Shown here: piece after piece, positions 29,353-40,502 of the stretch | Position numbering within the stretch: position 1 is the first letter of the stretch | Layout of the letters: each line of letters begins with the position of its first letter | Source of the DNA: an uncultured Paracoccaceae bacterium | GTDB lineage: Bacteria > Pseudomonadota > Alphaproteobacteria > Rhodobacterales > Rhodobacteraceae | Direction: 5' to 3' | Length of the DNA stretch: 64,000 nt | NCBI GenBank assembly: GCA_905182355.1 | Contig: CAJJBH010000013.1 | Location: 1-64,000, forward strand | Notes under the pieces: model-generated | The model's database searches: none | Told to the model about the DNA's origin: nothing | What the model saw: only the letters and a program-made list of their open reading frames with translations | Position numbers and translations under genes: made by a program

Positions 29353-30281
29353 AACGCACCCAATATTTCACGCGCCTCAGCGCTGTCCGTGTCCATCTGT
29401 TTGATAAGCGTTTCTAGGCCGTCAAAGTTTTCTTCACCGCGCAAGTAGGCGACCAAAGCGACAGAGGCTTGGGCCCCATACAGATCCCCCGAGAAATCAA
29501 AAACAAAGGTCTCGATGTTGGGTTTGTTTTCGCCAAACATCGGGCGCACGCCCAATGATGCAACACCGTGATAGCTGCCGATATGTGGGCCATCAAGCAC
29601 GTCAAAGATTACCGCATAGACGCCAAGCTCAGGCAGGAGCAAACCATCAACGGACATGTTGGCAGTCGGATATCCCAACTCGCGCCCACGTTGTTCTCCG
29701 CCAATAACGGGGCCTTCGATGCGGTGCCAATGGCCCAACATCTTTGCGGCATCACCTGGCCGTGCATCGGCCAAAGCAGTGCGGATTGCGGTGGAAGACA
29801 CCGTGTTGTCATCCTCGGCCAAAAGCGGTGCAATCGTCACGCCAAATCCCATCTCTTTACCAAATTCAACTAAGTCCTGCGTCTTACCAGCGCGCCCTTT
29901 ACCAAAGCAAAAGTCAGCGCCGACAACCACATGCGCAAGACCCAAGCCATCCGAAATTACATTTTGGGCAAATTCGCGCGGCGTTAGGGAGGCCATAGCC
30001 GTATTGAAGTTCAATTCGTACAACCGCTCAACACCCAGCTTTTCCAAGCGGCTGGAACGGGCCTCGGGGCTCATCAATCGAAAATTCGGAGCATCGGGCG
30101 CAAAATACGCACGTGGATGCGGTTCAAATGTCATCACACCCAACGGCGCATCAGAAACTGCGGCGCGCGCCATGTCTATCACCGACCGATGGCCGATGTG
30201 AACGCCATCAAAATTGCCAATCGCCACGGTGGCACCGCGATCGTGGTCTTCTATGAATTGATAGTCTCGAATAATGCGCAT
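29349..30281 (-). CDS. ribF: bifunctional riboflavin kinase / FAD synthetase
   Basis: This 310-residue cytoplasmic enzyme phosphorylates riboflavin to FMN and adenylates FMN to FAD. The N-terminal nucleotidyltransferase domain shows IGNFDGVHIGH and VVGADFCFGKGRAG. The C-terminal kinase domain shows GRELGYPTANMSVDG and GVYAVIFD. It heads the run ribF-ycgN-aldolase, whose genes overlap by 4 and 1 bases. Confidence 0.95.
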   Translation of the reverse strand: MRIIRDYQFIEDHDRGATVAIGNFDGVHIGHRSVIDMARAAVSDAPLGVMTFEPHPRAYFAPDAPNFRLMSPEARSSRLEKLGVERLYELNFNTAMASLTPREFAQNVISDGLGLAHVVVGADFCFGKGRAGKTQDLVEFGKEMGFGVTIAPLLAEDDNTVSSTAIRTALADARPGDAAKMLGHWHRIEGPVIGGEQRGRELGYPTANMSVDGLLLPELGVYAVIFDVLDGPHIGSYHGVASLGVRPMFGENKPNIETFVFDFSGDLYGAQASVALVAYLRGEENFDGLETLIKQMDTDSAEAREILGAL

Positions 30282-30341
30282 GTGCCTTGCCTAGCGGGGC
30301 AAAGGCGGGGACGCAAGAACCCTGAATTGGGTCACGTGGGA

Positions 30342-30782
30342 TCAGTCGAATTTACGTGACGGTGCCATCACAGTTGCCTCGCCAATGACAACCTTTTTAC
30401 CATCAACGGAGCAGTGACATTCCAATTTCACTCGCCGTTTGCCAATTTCGATATCGACCACTTTGACTTCGGCATAAACCATGTCGCCGGGGCGCACAGG
30501 CCCGAGGAACTTCAGACTTTGCCCCATGTAGATCGTGCCATGACCTGGCAGCTGTTCACCAATCACGGCTGAAATTAATCCAGCGGTCAACATCCCGTGG
30601 GCAATGCGGCCTTCAAAGATTGTGTCTTGGGCGTAAGCCTCGTCCAAGTGTACGGGATTATGGTCAGTTGTGACTTCTGCAAATTTCTCAATGTCCTCAT
30701 CAGTGACCACTTTGCGCAGATAGCGCGTCATGCCCATTTCGATGTCTTCAATGCAAATTGTGCCGCGTGGTAGATTGTCCAA
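30342..30782 (-). CDS. MaoC family (R)-specific enoyl-CoA hydratase
   Basis: This 146-residue hot-dog-fold hydratase has the catalytic motif TTDHNPVHLDEAYA followed by FEGRIAHGMLTAGLIS, with the usual Asp and His of hydratase 2. It could convert crotonyl-CoA-type intermediates to (R)-3-hydroxyacyl-CoA, feeding polyhydroxyalkanoate like PhaJ. The chain-length preference is not visible. It lies 60 bp upstream of ribF and may share its transcript. Confidence 0.88.
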   Translation of the reverse strand: MDNLPRGTICIEDIEMGMTRYLRKVVTDEDIEKFAEVTTDHNPVHLDEAYAQDTIFEGRIAHGMLTAGLISAVIGEQLPGHGTIYMGQSLKFLGPVRPGDMVYAEVKVVDIEIGKRRVKLECHCSVDGKKVVIGEATVMAPSRKFD

Positions 30783-30872
30783 CAGTCCATGCTCCAGTAA
30801 TTTCCGGCATGGATTGCCGGATCATTTGAAACTTTATTACTTTGCAGGTGCAGAAAATCAAGTGGAAAATTA

Positions 30873-31745
30873 TCAGCGCAGATGGCCGATTGTGAAGGTT
30901 GGACTGGACATTTCTGTTTCCAAATATGCGATTAACAGGTTTGGATCAGGTTGGGTGACCGTTTTAGTTTCTGCAGCTGCAAGGCCACCAGAGATAAACA
31001 AAGAATCAATATCTTCGCCCATGGCCCCTTTGATGTCGGTGATCACGCCATCCCCAATGGCAAGAATCGCTGAATCCGGCACATCAACACCCAAAGCAGA
31101 GAGACGGCGGCGGGCCAGATCATAGATGGGTGGATGTGGTTTGCCGAAATACAGGCTTTCGCCGCCCATCTCGGTGTACAGCTGGGCCAAAGCACCAGCA
31201 CACCATTCGCGCACGTCACCGCGATCCACCACAATGTCAGGGTTCGCGCATAGCAGTTTTAGGCCCATCTGTTTGGCTAACAGCAACTGGGGTCGCATAA
31301 CATCAGGATCGGCCATCGGGTCGGCGGGGCCCATACACACGATACCAGTGGCTTGTTCCAAGGGCACTTGGGTGATCTCAACCGGATCATGGACGACGCC
31401 GATAGGATCAAAGAACACCTGATCGTGGGTTTGACCGATGAACCAAACCTTTGATCCAACAGCGCCACGATACATCGCAGAACGGGCACTGTCGCCTGAA
31501 CTGGCTATGTCGTCCCACGCATCATCAGGGACGCCAAATGTCTTAAGTTGCACCAACACCCCAGCGCGTGGGCGGGGGGAGTTGGTGACCAGAATAACTT
31601 TGCCACCCTGTGCGCGGTAGTTTTGCAGCGCCTTAACTGCGTCGGGCAAAGCATCAACACCGTTGTGCACACAACCCCAAAGATCAACAAATAGTGCGTC
31701 ATAGCGGGCAGAAACCTCGCTAAGGGATGTGATGATCTGGGTCAT
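30873..31745 (-). CDS. HAD-type hydrolase, TIGR01459 type
   Basis: This 290-residue class IIA HAD phosphatase has motif I VDLWGCVHNG (the second Asp position is atypical), VTNSPRPR as motif II and GDGVITDIKGAMGEDIDS as motif IV. Related alphaproteobacterial proteins are uncharacterised and are sometimes called sugar or nucleotide phosphatases. A short CCGGCA/TGCCGG hairpin (30804-30820) lies after the gene. Confidence 0.85.
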   Translation of the reverse strand: MTQIITSLSEVSARYDALFVDLWGCVHNGVDALPDAVKALQNYRAQGGKVILVTNSPRPRAGVLVQLKTFGVPDDAWDDIASSGDSARSAMYRGAVGSKVWFIGQTHDQVFFDPIGVVHDPVEITQVPLEQATGIVCMGPADPMADPDVMRPQLLLAKQMGLKLLCANPDIVVDRGDVREWCAGALAQLYTEMGGESLYFGKPHPPIYDLARRRLSALGVDVPDSAILAIGDGVITDIKGAMGEDIDSLFISGGLAAAETKTVTQPDPNLLIAYLETEMSSPTFTIGHLR

Positions 31746-31820
31746 ATGCCTGCTCCGTAAAGAAAATAACGTTTATTGGTGTTTAAACGCCTCAACACTC
31801 AGAACAAGGGCCAAAGCAAA

Positions 31821-31845
31821 AGGGCCGCCCAATCAAAGCGACCCT
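31821..31845 (-). terminator. Probable terminator downstream of the pyrophosphatase
   Basis: On the minus strand AGGGTCGC pairs with GCGGCCCT (one G-T wobble) and is followed by TTTTGCTTT. It lies about 65 bp after the ppa stop, beyond the REP-like element. Confidence 0.5.
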
Positions 31846-31893
31846 ATTTTCTTTTGGCGAAAAGTATTCGGGGGTTTGGGGCCGCGGCCCAAT
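31846..31893 (-). repeat. REP-like intergenic element, copy 1
   Basis: Read on the minus strand, a GC-rich near-palindrome (31877-31893) is followed by AAACCCCCGAATACTTTTCG and then CCAAAAGAAAAT. A second copy is at 53118-53162 on the plus strand; the 32-bp tails share 27 positions. Confidence 0.6.
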
Positions 31894-31909
31894 CCTTAAC
31901 TTAGTAACC

Positions 31910-32830
31910 TTAAACTTTAAGGTTCGGAATGATCTGCTTTTTACGGCTCATAACACCTGGCAAGACAACCGTGTCGCCATTGACTGCTACGCCAAAGCTT
32001 TTCTCGGCCACAGTTTTGACCAAGGCATTTGGCACCATCAATGTCGCTTCTTCATTCAGAATATCGACGACAAACAACAGAACCTGATCGACGCCATCCT
32101 CGGATGCGACGTCCGTCATTGAGGCCATCAAGCTGTCCTTGCGGTCCAACACCAATTTAGGCGCCGTGGTTTCCAAGACTGAAACGCGAAATTTCTTACC
32201 CTCAACTTCAAACTCTTTGCTGTCCATACGCAGCAATTCAGCGTCAGAGAATCCAGAGATATCAGATTTTGCCTCGAACATTTCGGCGGCATATGAGGCA
32301 ATATCCACACCCAGATCTTTAGCCAGATCAGATGCAATTGCCTTGTCTTCCTGTGTGGTTGTCGGGGACCGGAATTCAAGCGTGTCAGACAAGATGCAAG
32401 ACAACATTGCGCCTTTCACATCTGTAGGCATCTGGGCCATATCTTTGCCGATTATCTTCCACATGATTGTCGCGGTGCAGGCCAGTGGTTCGATACGGAT
32501 ATCGATTGGACCTTTTGTTTCCAAACCACCCACCAATTTATGGTGATCGATGATGGCCGTGATGTCGCACTTATTGATGCCAGCGGGCAACTCGGCTGGA
32601 TTGTTGGTGTCAACGATAACAACAGGTGTATCAGCGGCCACGTCCGAGATAATTTCTGGCTTTTCAAGGTTCCAGCGCTTCAAAACAAACAGGGCTTCAG
32701 TGTTTGGCTCGCCCAACAAGACGGGTTTGGCTGCGACGCCTTTGATTTCGTTCAGGTACCACGCCCAAATGATCGGGCTGCCTGTGCTGTCTGTGTCTGG
32801 AGATTTGTGGCCGAAAACAAGCGTGGTCAT
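31910..32830 (-). CDS. ppaC: manganese-dependent inorganic pyrophosphatase
   Basis: This 306-residue family II (DHH) pyrophosphatase has the metal ligands visible as FGHKSPDTDS at the N-terminus, VDTNNPAE, AIIDHHKLVGG, and SRKKQIIP in the C-terminal DHHA2 domain. It hydrolyses pyrophosphate to phosphate and pulls biosynthetic reactions forward. Family II enzymes are less common in proteobacteria than family I. Confidence 0.93.
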   Translation of the reverse strand: MTTLVFGHKSPDTDSTGSPIIWAWYLNEIKGVAAKPVLLGEPNTEALFVLKRWNLEKPEIISDVAADTPVVIVDTNNPAELPAGINKCDITAIIDHHKLVGGLETKGPIDIRIEPLACTATIMWKIIGKDMAQMPTDVKGAMLSCILSDTLEFRSPTTTQEDKAIASDLAKDLGVDIASYAAEMFEAKSDISGFSDAELLRMDSKEFEVEGKKFRVSVLETTAPKLVLDRKDSLMASMTDVASEDGVDQVLLFVVDILNEEATLMVPNALVKTVAEKSFGVAVNGDTVVLPGVMSRKKQIIPNLKV

Positions 32831-32924
32831 TGGGATGTTCCTGAATAAACTATGGATTTTCGCGCTTTATAGGGCGCTGTTGTGTTGTTGTCACCATCTG
32901 AGCCCTGCAATGATGTCAAAGGCG

Positions 32925-33293
32925 CTATGCAGTATAAACATCCAAACCCAATTCAGCACGTTTCTTCTTTGTCAGCTTGGCTACGATCATGTCGTATGAA
33001 TAGGTAATGTTATTGCGCAATTCGGCCTCAGACAGCCCGGGTTCTGCGTAATGCTGTACCCATTTCAATCCGCGAGACGCCAAATATGGTGCGGGGCGGA
33101 TGCCTTCCATGTCTGGCAAAATCTCAAATGCCATTTCGGACACTTTAAAGGTAAATGCAGGTGCGCCGTCATTCCACCCACATAAGGCGTATACCTTGCC
33201 CCCGATTTTCCAAACGTTTGAATTGCCCCATTGGATGACATGGGTGGACTGGGGCAGGCTTGCGCAAAAGCTGTTGAATTCATCACGGGTCAT
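32925..33293 (-). CDS. MmcQ/YjbR family DNA-binding protein
   Basis: This 122-residue protein has the YjbR fold pattern: ThVIQWGNSNVWKIGGKVYAL, ASRGLKWVQHYAE near the middle, and a C-terminal SYDMIVAKLTKKKR helix. The fold resembles DNA-binding proteins, but no regulatory target is known. Its 5' end is 54 bp from the divergent DUF2161 gene. Confidence 0.85.
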   Translation of the reverse strand: MTRDEFNSFCASLPQSTHVIQWGNSNVWKIGGKVYALCGWNDGAPAFTFKVSEMAFEILPDMEGIRPAPYLASRGLKWVQHYAEPGLSEAELRNNITYSYDMIVAKLTKKKRAELGLDVYTA

Positions 33294-33347
33294 AAACGTA
33301 CTTTAGCCCCTTGGGTTTTAAGCGCAATTGCTGATAGGTTTTGCCTT

Positions 33348-34025
33348 ATGAAGACACCCCGCGAAACCGATCTGTACGGACCCGTTAAAGCCCTTCTTGA
33401 GGCACAAGGATACGTGGTGAAGTCCGAAGTGGGGGCCGCAGATGTTGTTGCTCTGCGCGGCGGCGAACCACCGGTCATTGTTGAGTTGAAGTTGGGGTTC
33501 TCTTTGACGTTGGTTCACCAATGTGTGTCTCGTCTGGCTGTGTCGGACGACGTCTACATGGCTGTGGCGACCGGCAAGGGCAAACCCTTTGTTAAGTCAC
33601 TAAAAAACATGACCAAGCTGTGTCGCCGTTTGGGGTTGGGCCTAATTACGGTTCGTCTAAAGGATGATCTAGTGCAGGTGCATTGTGATCCCGGTCCTTA
33701 TACTTCGCGCAAGTCGAAAAAACGCGAAGGGCAATTGTTGGCTGAATTTGCTAAAAGAGTGGGTGATCCCAACGATGGTGGACAAATGCGGGTTGGGTTG
33801 ATCACCGCTTACCGCCAAGACGCGCTAAAGGTCGCGATGTATTTATACGAGGTTGGCGCAAGCAAAGGCGCGGATACGGCGCGTGAAACCGGTGTAGATC
33901 ATGCCACAACTATGATGCGCAATGACCATTATGGCTGGTTCGAAAAGGTTGAAAAAGGTGTCTATGGGCTGACACCGAAAGGTGCGGATGCGGTGGCACA
34001 AAGTGGTCACGTTTTGGGTGGATAA
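33348..34025 (+). CDS. DUF2161 family, putative PD-(D/E)XK-type nuclease
   Basis: The product is 225 residues from ATG 33348. The nuclease-like core is at the N-terminus: GYVVKSEVGAADVVALRGGEPPVIVELKLGFS, where the Asp and the ExK pair match a PD-(D/E)XK arrangement. A winged-helix-like C-terminus follows (GVYGLTPKGADAVA). The family is annotated as a putative phosphodiesterase and its function is untested. The longer open frame from 33231 overlaps the YjbR gene and is not supported. Confidence 0.78.
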   Translation: MKTPRETDLYGPVKALLEAQGYVVKSEVGAADVVALRGGEPPVIVELKLGFSLTLVHQCVSRLAVSDDVYMAVATGKGKPFVKSLKNMTKLCRRLGLGLITVRLKDDLVQVHCDPGPYTSRKSKKREGQLLAEFAKRVGDPNDGGQMRVGLITAYRQDALKVAMYLYEVGASKGADTARETGVDHATTMMRNDHYGWFEKVEKGVYGLTPKGADAVAQSGHVLGG

Positions 34026-34048
34026 AGCCCGCGTGCCTTGCGCCATGA

Positions 34049-34540
34049 TCAGTCTAAAACCGCAAAGGGCTTTGGATAAATCAATGTTTCAGTTGGGATG
34101 CTCTCCCCAGACCCTGCCAACATCGTGTGGCCTACTGGATAGGGGGAGGTCAGCTTGGCAGCACTTTTCGCCGAAAACCCGGCACGTTCGTAAAATGATA
34201 CATTGCCCAGAACGACGACTGTGGATTTGCTAAGGCGCGCCCACTCCGTCAGCATTCCCATCATGCGTGTTCCAAAACGGCGTCCTTGAACATCCGGCGC
34301 AACTGCGACAGGGGCCAAACATAGCCACTTCTTTGGCGCAGTCATTGTGGACAACGCGTAATACCCAACGATCCGATCGCCCATTGGCAGCACTGTTTCG
34401 CCAGCAATCTGACCAGACTTGCGCAAGGCGCGGACTAGGTTCGCCTCGCTGTTCGTCTCAAACGCAGCTTTAAGCAACGCATCAACGGCGTCTTCTTCGC
34501 CTTTGCGCATCTCGCGGGCATGGTCGGGGAATTGCAGCAT
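34049..34540 (-). CDS. GNAT family N-acetyltransferase
   Basis: This 163-residue protein has the acetyl-CoA-binding motif VAVAPDVQGRRFGTRMMG and the usual alpha/beta layout ending in YERAGFSAKSA. The substrate is unknown. It overlaps the rpiB stop by one base (TAATG) and is translationally coupled to it. Confidence 0.85.
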   Translation of the reverse strand: MLQFPDHAREMRKGEEDAVDALLKAAFETNSEANLVRALRKSGQIAGETVLPMGDRIVGYYALSTMTAPKKWLCLAPVAVAPDVQGRRFGTRMMGMLTEWARLSKSTVVVLGNVSFYERAGFSAKSAAKLTSPYPVGHTMLAGSGESIPTETLIYPKPFAVLD

Positions 34541-34989
34541 TAGCCTTCGATTGCTTTGATCATATCGACGCGTGTGCCGTGACGCCCACCTTCAAACTTT
34601 GCGTCTAGAAAGGCGTCGACGATCTCAATCGCAAGACCCATCCCAATCACACGTGCACCAAGCGACAGCATGTTGGCATCGTTATGTTCGCGGATCATGC
34701 GGGCAGAAAATGTGTCAGAACATACCCCACAACGGATGCCTTTGACCTTGTTGGCCGCCATCATGATGCCTTGACCCGTGCCGCACAGGATGACGCCTAG
34801 TTGGCAATCGCCAGAGGCTACTTTGCGTGCAGCAGCTTCGCCGTGTGTGGGGTAGTTGGTGCTTTCATTGGTGGCGGGACCAATGTCTTCGACTTCATAA
34901 CCTTTTGCTTCGATATGTGCGGCGATGGCCTGACGCATGGGGATGTCGGCGTGGTCGCTGGAAAGAACGATGCGCGGCTTAGAGGTCAT
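34540..34989 (-). CDS. rpiB: ribose 5-phosphate isomerase B
   Basis: This 149-residue enzyme interconverts ribose 5-phosphate and ribulose 5-phosphate. The sequence shows SSDHADIPMRQAI, YPTHGEAAA, the catalytic-cysteine-containing GVILCGTGQGIMMAANK and EHNDANMLSLGARV. It is followed by a coupled GNAT gene. It could connect deoxyribose/ribose salvage with prs. Confidence 0.92.
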   Translation of the reverse strand: MTSKPRIVLSSDHADIPMRQAIAAHIEAKGYEVEDIGPATNESTNYPTHGEAAARKVASGDCQLGVILCGTGQGIMMAANKVKGIRCGVCSDTFSARMIREHNDANMLSLGARVIGMGLAIEIVDAFLDAKFEGGRHGTRVDMIKAIEG

Positions 34990-35066
34990 GGTGTGTTTCT
35001 ATTTCCCAAGATGATGTGGCTGTTGGGATTTCTCCTAGAGGAGCGATTTGATCATGTACATAAAAA

Positions 35067-35090
35067 AGGGGCTGCCAAATGGCAGCCCCT
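35067..35090 (-). terminator. Terminator of groESL
   Basis: AGGGGCTGCC / GGCAGCCCCT is a perfect 10-bp stem with a 4-base loop, followed on the minus strand by TTTTTTA. A second stem (35107-35137) overlaps the groEL stop codon. Confidence 0.9.
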
Positions 35091-35135
35091 CTCGATACTT
35101 GCGATTAAGAAGTCTTTCCCGAAGGAAAGGGCTTC

Positions 35136-36788
<1,653 letters not shown>

Positions 36789-36856
36789 TTAAGAGTATTC
36801 AAATATATAAAGGGTAGTGCAGGTTTTATCCCGCCTCTGGTCGTCTAAGCGGGTGC

Positions 36857-37144
36857 TTAGGACAAGATACCCATGATGTCGGATTCTTTCATCATCAACA
36901 ACTCTTCGCCGTCAACAGTGATTTCTGTACCGTTCCATTTACCAAACAAGACTTTATCGCCTGCTTTGATATCCATAGCGATCAATTCGCCGCTGTCTTT
37001 ACGAGCACCGGGGCCAGTAGAGATAACTTCGCCTTCGCTTGGCTTTTCTTTCGCGCTTTCGGGGATGTACAATCCACCAGCAGTTTTTTCTTCGCCTTCA
37101 GTGCGGCGAACCAGCACACGGTCGTGAAGCGGTGTTAATGCCAT
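36857..37144 (-). CDS. groES: 10 kDa co-chaperonin GroES
   Basis: This 95-residue lid protein of the GroEL chamber begins [14 protein letters not shown] at ATG 37144, preceded by GGAG. The open frame adds eight unsupported residues. The mobile-loop region [18 protein letters not shown] is visible. It is first in the operon. Confidence 0.97.
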   Translation of the reverse strand: MALTPLHDRVLVRRTEGEEKTAGGLYIPESAKEKPSEGEVISTGPGARKDSGELIAMDIKAGDKVLFGKWNGTEITVDGEELLMMKESDIMGILS

Positions 37145-37198
37145 TTGTAATAGCTCCTTAAAGCTCAAATTTTATTCCTGACCCCGTCCGAGGGGCCG

Positions 37199-37225
37199 TT
37201 ATCACTCAACAGGTTCGAGTGCTAA
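37199..37225. promoter_or_regulatory. CIRCE operator (HrcA-binding site)
   Basis: TTATCACTC-N9-GAGTGCTAA matches the CIRCE consensus TTAGCACTC-N9-GAGTGCTAA with one mismatch in one arm and exact spacing. It lies 55 bp upstream of groES, so groESL should be repressed by HrcA and induced by heat or misfolded protein. Confidence 0.92.
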
Positions 37226-37232
37226 CGATGGT

Positions 37233-37261
37233 TAGGTAAGGAGTGAGATCGGCTGTGTCAA
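37233..37261 (-). promoter_or_regulatory. Predicted groESL promoter
   Basis: On the minus strand TTGACA (37261-37256) and TACCTA (37238-37233) are 17 bp apart, just upstream of the CIRCE. This places the operator over the transcription start. The -35 is perfect, the -10 weak. Confidence 0.6.
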
Positions 37262-37294
37262 TGAGGGAGGTTGGGAAAATTTTAAAGACTTCCT

Positions 37295-38120
37295 TTAGGA
37301 CGTTGTATTGGTTGGCAATAGCACTGGTTTTTGGAACTTATGTTGGTGCAGGTGGATTTCGCCATTCGAAAATACAACCCCTTTGCGCCACTGATTGTCG
37401 GCCATTACGCTTGGGTATCTATCGGCATAATCTCGAAAGCGGTCATTGGTGATTGCAAACGAAACTGGAAGAAATTTTAAGCTATCCAAGATGTATTGAT
37501 CGGCTTGCACCCCTCCGGGGACTACATAGAATTTCATTCTCATTGAGTCCAAAAATAGAACTGAGCAAGGTATACGTATACGATTGATCACTCGGGAAAA
37601 TACCGAGTTCAACAAGTGTGTGAAAAATATTGGCATCAAAGAAACAAACGATCCGGTATGCTTTCTCTCGTAATTGATTGGCAATCAACCCCAGCGGGTG
37701 GGTGGGCATTCCATATTTGTGCCCGAGATGATAAATGTTGCTGCCATCAATGATCACTGTCTTCGTGCTTAGTCGTAGGTTTGCCATGAACCCAAGTTCA
37801 TCATTCTGCAACAATGGATGCAGGTCACTAAAGTTTTCGTTCTTACTGAGATTGCGCGGACCGCGGCACTTAGGCCTACGTGAAAGGGCAGTGCCAAACC
37901 AAACAGCAATCGCGGCTGACATCATTGTCAAAGCAGTTGCATCGCCCAATTCGGCACGCCCTGTGAGGGCCCAGAGATGAAGGGAGATTACGCCTGAAAC
38001 CAGAGAGAAATTTAGCAGAGACGACAGCGTATCCTGGACGCCCACGCGAAAATCGCCTTTCGACTCATCTTTTGGGAGGGCTGCAAGCTTATCGCCAAGA
38101 GTAACCAGTTTTCTTGTCAT
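37295..38120 (-). pseudogene. Membrane-anchored NYN/Zc3h12a-like RNase, frameshifted
   Basis: From 38120 the frame encodes a cytosolic N-terminus, two hydrophobic segments (LLNFSLVSGVISLHLWAL and TALTMMSAAIAVWFGTAL), then TVIIDGSNIYHLGHKYG and VCFFDAN, the start of an NYN/PIN-like nuclease. The frame ends at 37482 in unrelated sequence. The missing half (FYVVPGGVQADQYIL, AITNDRFRDYADRYP, GEIHLHQHKF) continues in the other frame to 37295. Removing one A from the AAA run near 37536 joins them as NENEFYVVPGG. With the join, all four acidic motifs are present. It may be an inactivated gene or a sequencing error. It lies between groESL and glyA. Confidence 0.75.
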
Positions 38121-38212
38121 AGTGAAATTCGTTCCTCAGCTTGAGGCCGAATTGTAAATTAGCTGTTCCAGTTAGGCGATCTGACAAGTTGATAAAAATA
38201 AATGATATTAAA

Positions 38213-38236
38213 AAAGGCGGGCCGAAGCCCGCCTTT
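38213..38236 (-). terminator. Terminator of glyA
   Basis: AAAGGCGGGC / GCCCGCCTTT forms a perfect 10-bp stem with a 4-base loop (TTCG on the minus strand), followed by TTT. It lies 23 bp after the glyA stop. Confidence 0.93.
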
Positions 38237-38259
38237 CAAAATCATTGTTCCGTCAAGCC

Positions 38260-39555
38260 TTAAAGGTTCGGGTACATTGGGAAGCGGGCGCACATTTCGC
38301 CAACTTCACTGCGCACCTTGGCCTCAACTGCGCCGTTGCCGTCTTCGCCGTTTGCGGCCAACCCATCAACAACCTCGTTGATCCAGTCACCGATCTGGCG
38401 GAATTCTGCTTCGCCAAATCCGCGTGTGGTGCCTGCTGGTGAACCCAGGCGGATGCCTGATGTGATCGTTGGCTTTTCATCATCAAACGGCACGCCGTTT
38501 TTGTTGCAGGTGATGAATGCGCGGCCCAAGGCCTTTTCAGTTGCGTTGCCCTTAACGCCTTTTGGACGCAGGTCGACCAGCAATAGGTGCGTGTCTGTGC
38601 CGTGGGTAACAGTATCAAGGCCACCTTTGTGCAGCTGATCTGCAAGCGCTTGGGCGTTCAAGATAACCTGTTTGATGTAGTCTTTGAACTCGGGACGCAG
38701 CGCTTCGCCGAATGCCACAGCCTTGGCTGCGATCACGTGCATCAGTGGGCCGCCTTGGATGCCTGGGAAGATGGCAGAGTTGAATTTCTTCGCCAAAGCC
38801 TCGTCGTTCGTCAGGATCATGCCGCCGCGTGGACCGCGCAAAGTCTTGTGCGTTGTTGTGGTTGCCACGTGCGCATGTGGGAACGGGGAAGGGTGTTCGC
38901 CAGCCGCAACCAGACCTGCAAAGTGGGCCATGTCGACGTGAAGATATGCGCCAACCATATCCGCAATCTCGCGCATACGTTTGAAATCAATCTGGCGTGG
39001 AATGGCCGAACCACCTGCGATGATCATTTGTGGTTTGTGTTCTTTCGCGAGCGCCTCAACCTCATCATAATCCAACAGGTTGTCTTCGCGCTTCACGCCG
39101 TACTGTACAGCGTTAAACCATTTGCCGGATTGGTTTGGTTTGGCACCGTGGGTCAGGTGACCGCCAGCGTCCAAAGACATGCCAAGGATCGTGTCGCCTG
39201 GCTTCAACAACGCCTGGAACACACCTTGGTTCGCTTGGGAGCCTGAATTTGGCTGAACGTTCGCAAAGTCACAGGCGAACAATTCGCAGGCGCGTGATAT
39301 TGCGAGGTTCTCGGCCACGTCAACGTATTGGCACCCGCCGTAATAGCGACGGCCTGGATAGCCCTCGGCGTATTTGTTGGTCATGACGGACCCTTGGGCC
39401 TCCATCACGGCCGCGGATACGATGTTCTCGGATGCGATCAATTCGATCTCGTCGCGCTGGCGACCCAACTCGGATGTGATCGAGCCGAACAGCTCTGGGT
39501 CACGGTCTGCGAGGGATTGGGTGAAAAAAGCGCGGTTTTGGTCAGATGCAGTCAT
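38260..39555 (-). CDS. glyA: serine hydroxymethyltransferase
   Basis: This 431-residue PLP enzyme interconverts serine and glycine with tetrahydrofolate, the main source of one-carbon units. It starts [11 protein letters not shown] at ATG 39555 after a GGAG site; the 84 residues upstream in the open frame are not coding. The PLP lysine is in [14 protein letters not shown], and [12 protein letters not shown] is the family signature. No riboswitch-like fold was recognised in its leader. It is divergent from nadK. Confidence 0.97.
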   Translation of the reverse strand: MTASDQNRAFFTQSLADRDPELFGSITSELGRQRDEIELIASENIVSAAVMEAQGSVMTNKYAEGYPGRRYYGGCQYVDVAENLAISRACELFACDFANVQPNSGSQANQGVFQALLKPGDTILGMSLDAGGHLTHGAKPNQSGKWFNAVQYGVKREDNLLDYDEVEALAKEHKPQMIIAGGSAIPRQIDFKRMREIADMVGAYLHVDMAHFAGLVAAGEHPSPFPHAHVATTTTHKTLRGPRGGMILTNDEALAKKFNSAIFPGIQGGPLMHVIAAKAVAFGEALRPEFKDYIKQVILNAQALADQLHKGGLDTVTHGTDTHLLLVDLRPKGVKGNATEKALGRAFITCNKNGVPFDDEKPTITSGIRLGSPAGTTRGFGEAEFRQIGDWINEVVDGLAANGEDGNGAVEAKVRSEVGEMCARFPMYPNL

Positions 39556-39722
39556 TGGGCAGCTCCGGTATGATGGATCAGAATTTGTGAGTTTCGTATC
39601 GGAAACGGTCCACATCTGAAAGCATGTAAAGCGGCACCACACAAAGAATATGCGGCAAAGCTGGTGAAGAGAGGAATTATATGATTGTTTCGGCACAAGA
39701 TGACCCGATAGGAAACTTGAAC

Positions 39723-40496
39723 ATGACCACCAAAGGGCCTTTGAGAATCGGATTCGCCGCGTCAGAGACACCTGTGGCGCAAACTGCGCGGGCTGTGTTG
39801 ACAGCACGGTATGGTGACGCGCCGTTGGAAAACGCCGATATCATTGTGGCGCTTGGCGGTGACGGGTTCATGTTGCAGACGTTGCATTCCACAGAACATT
39901 TGGCCGCGCCCGTTTATGGAATGAACCGTGGCACCGTTGGTTTTCTGATGAACAAGTACAACGAGAACGATCTGGTTGAACGGTTAGAGGCCGCTGAAGA
40001 GGCGGACGTTCATCCATTGTCGATGTGTGCCACAGGCGTGGATGGTACAGTTCACAAAGCTTTGGCGATCAATGAGGTGTCATTGCTGCGCGCAGGTGCC
40101 CAAGCGGCCAAATTGCGGATCACTGTCGATGGCCGTTTGCGGATGGATACTTTGGTTTGTGATGGCGCCCTTGTGGCGACCCCAGCAGGATCGACAGCTT
40201 ATAATTATTCGGCGCACGGTCCGGTTTTGCCGATCGGTTCGGATGTTTTGGCCCTGACAGCGGTGGCGGCGTTTCGGCCCCGTCGCTGGCGTGGTGCATT
40301 GTTGCCAAGGACGGCATGTGTTCGGTTCGACGTGTTAGAGCCTGACAAACGTCCCGTTATGGCCGAAGCGGATTCGCGGTCCTTTGCCAACGTGACGTCT
40401 GTCGTTATTAAATCTGAGCCCTCCGTGGTGCATCGGATTTTGTTCGATCCGGGTCACGGTTTAGAAGAACGACTGATTTCAGAACAGTTCACTTAA
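39723..40496 (+). CDS. nadK: NAD kinase
   Basis: This 257-residue enzyme phosphorylates NAD to NADP. The nucleotide motif [15 protein letters not shown] (GGDG at 45-48), [19 protein letters not shown] and [18 protein letters not shown] are all present. ATG 39723 follows AGGAA and gives the usual N-terminus; the upstream ATG at 39681 is less likely. It converges on the SCO gene. Confidence 0.94.
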   Translation: MTTKGPLRIGFAASETPVAQTARAVLTARYGDAPLENADIIVALGGDGFMLQTLHSTEHLAAPVYGMNRGTVGFLMNKYNENDLVERLEAAEEADVHPLSMCATGVDGTVHKALAINEVSLLRAGAQAAKLRITVDGRLRMDTLVCDGALVATPAGSTAYNYSAHGPVLPIGSDVLALTAVAAFRPRRWRGALLPRTACVRFDVLEPDKRPVMAEADSRSFANVTSVVIKSEPSVVHRILFDPGHGLEERLISEQFT

Positions 40497-40502
40497 ACGC
40501 GC

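Noticed and set aside
37482-37560. Programmed frameshift in the NYN gene
   Set aside because: No slippery heptamer or following pseudoknot-like structure is visible at the junction, so a mutation or error is simpler.
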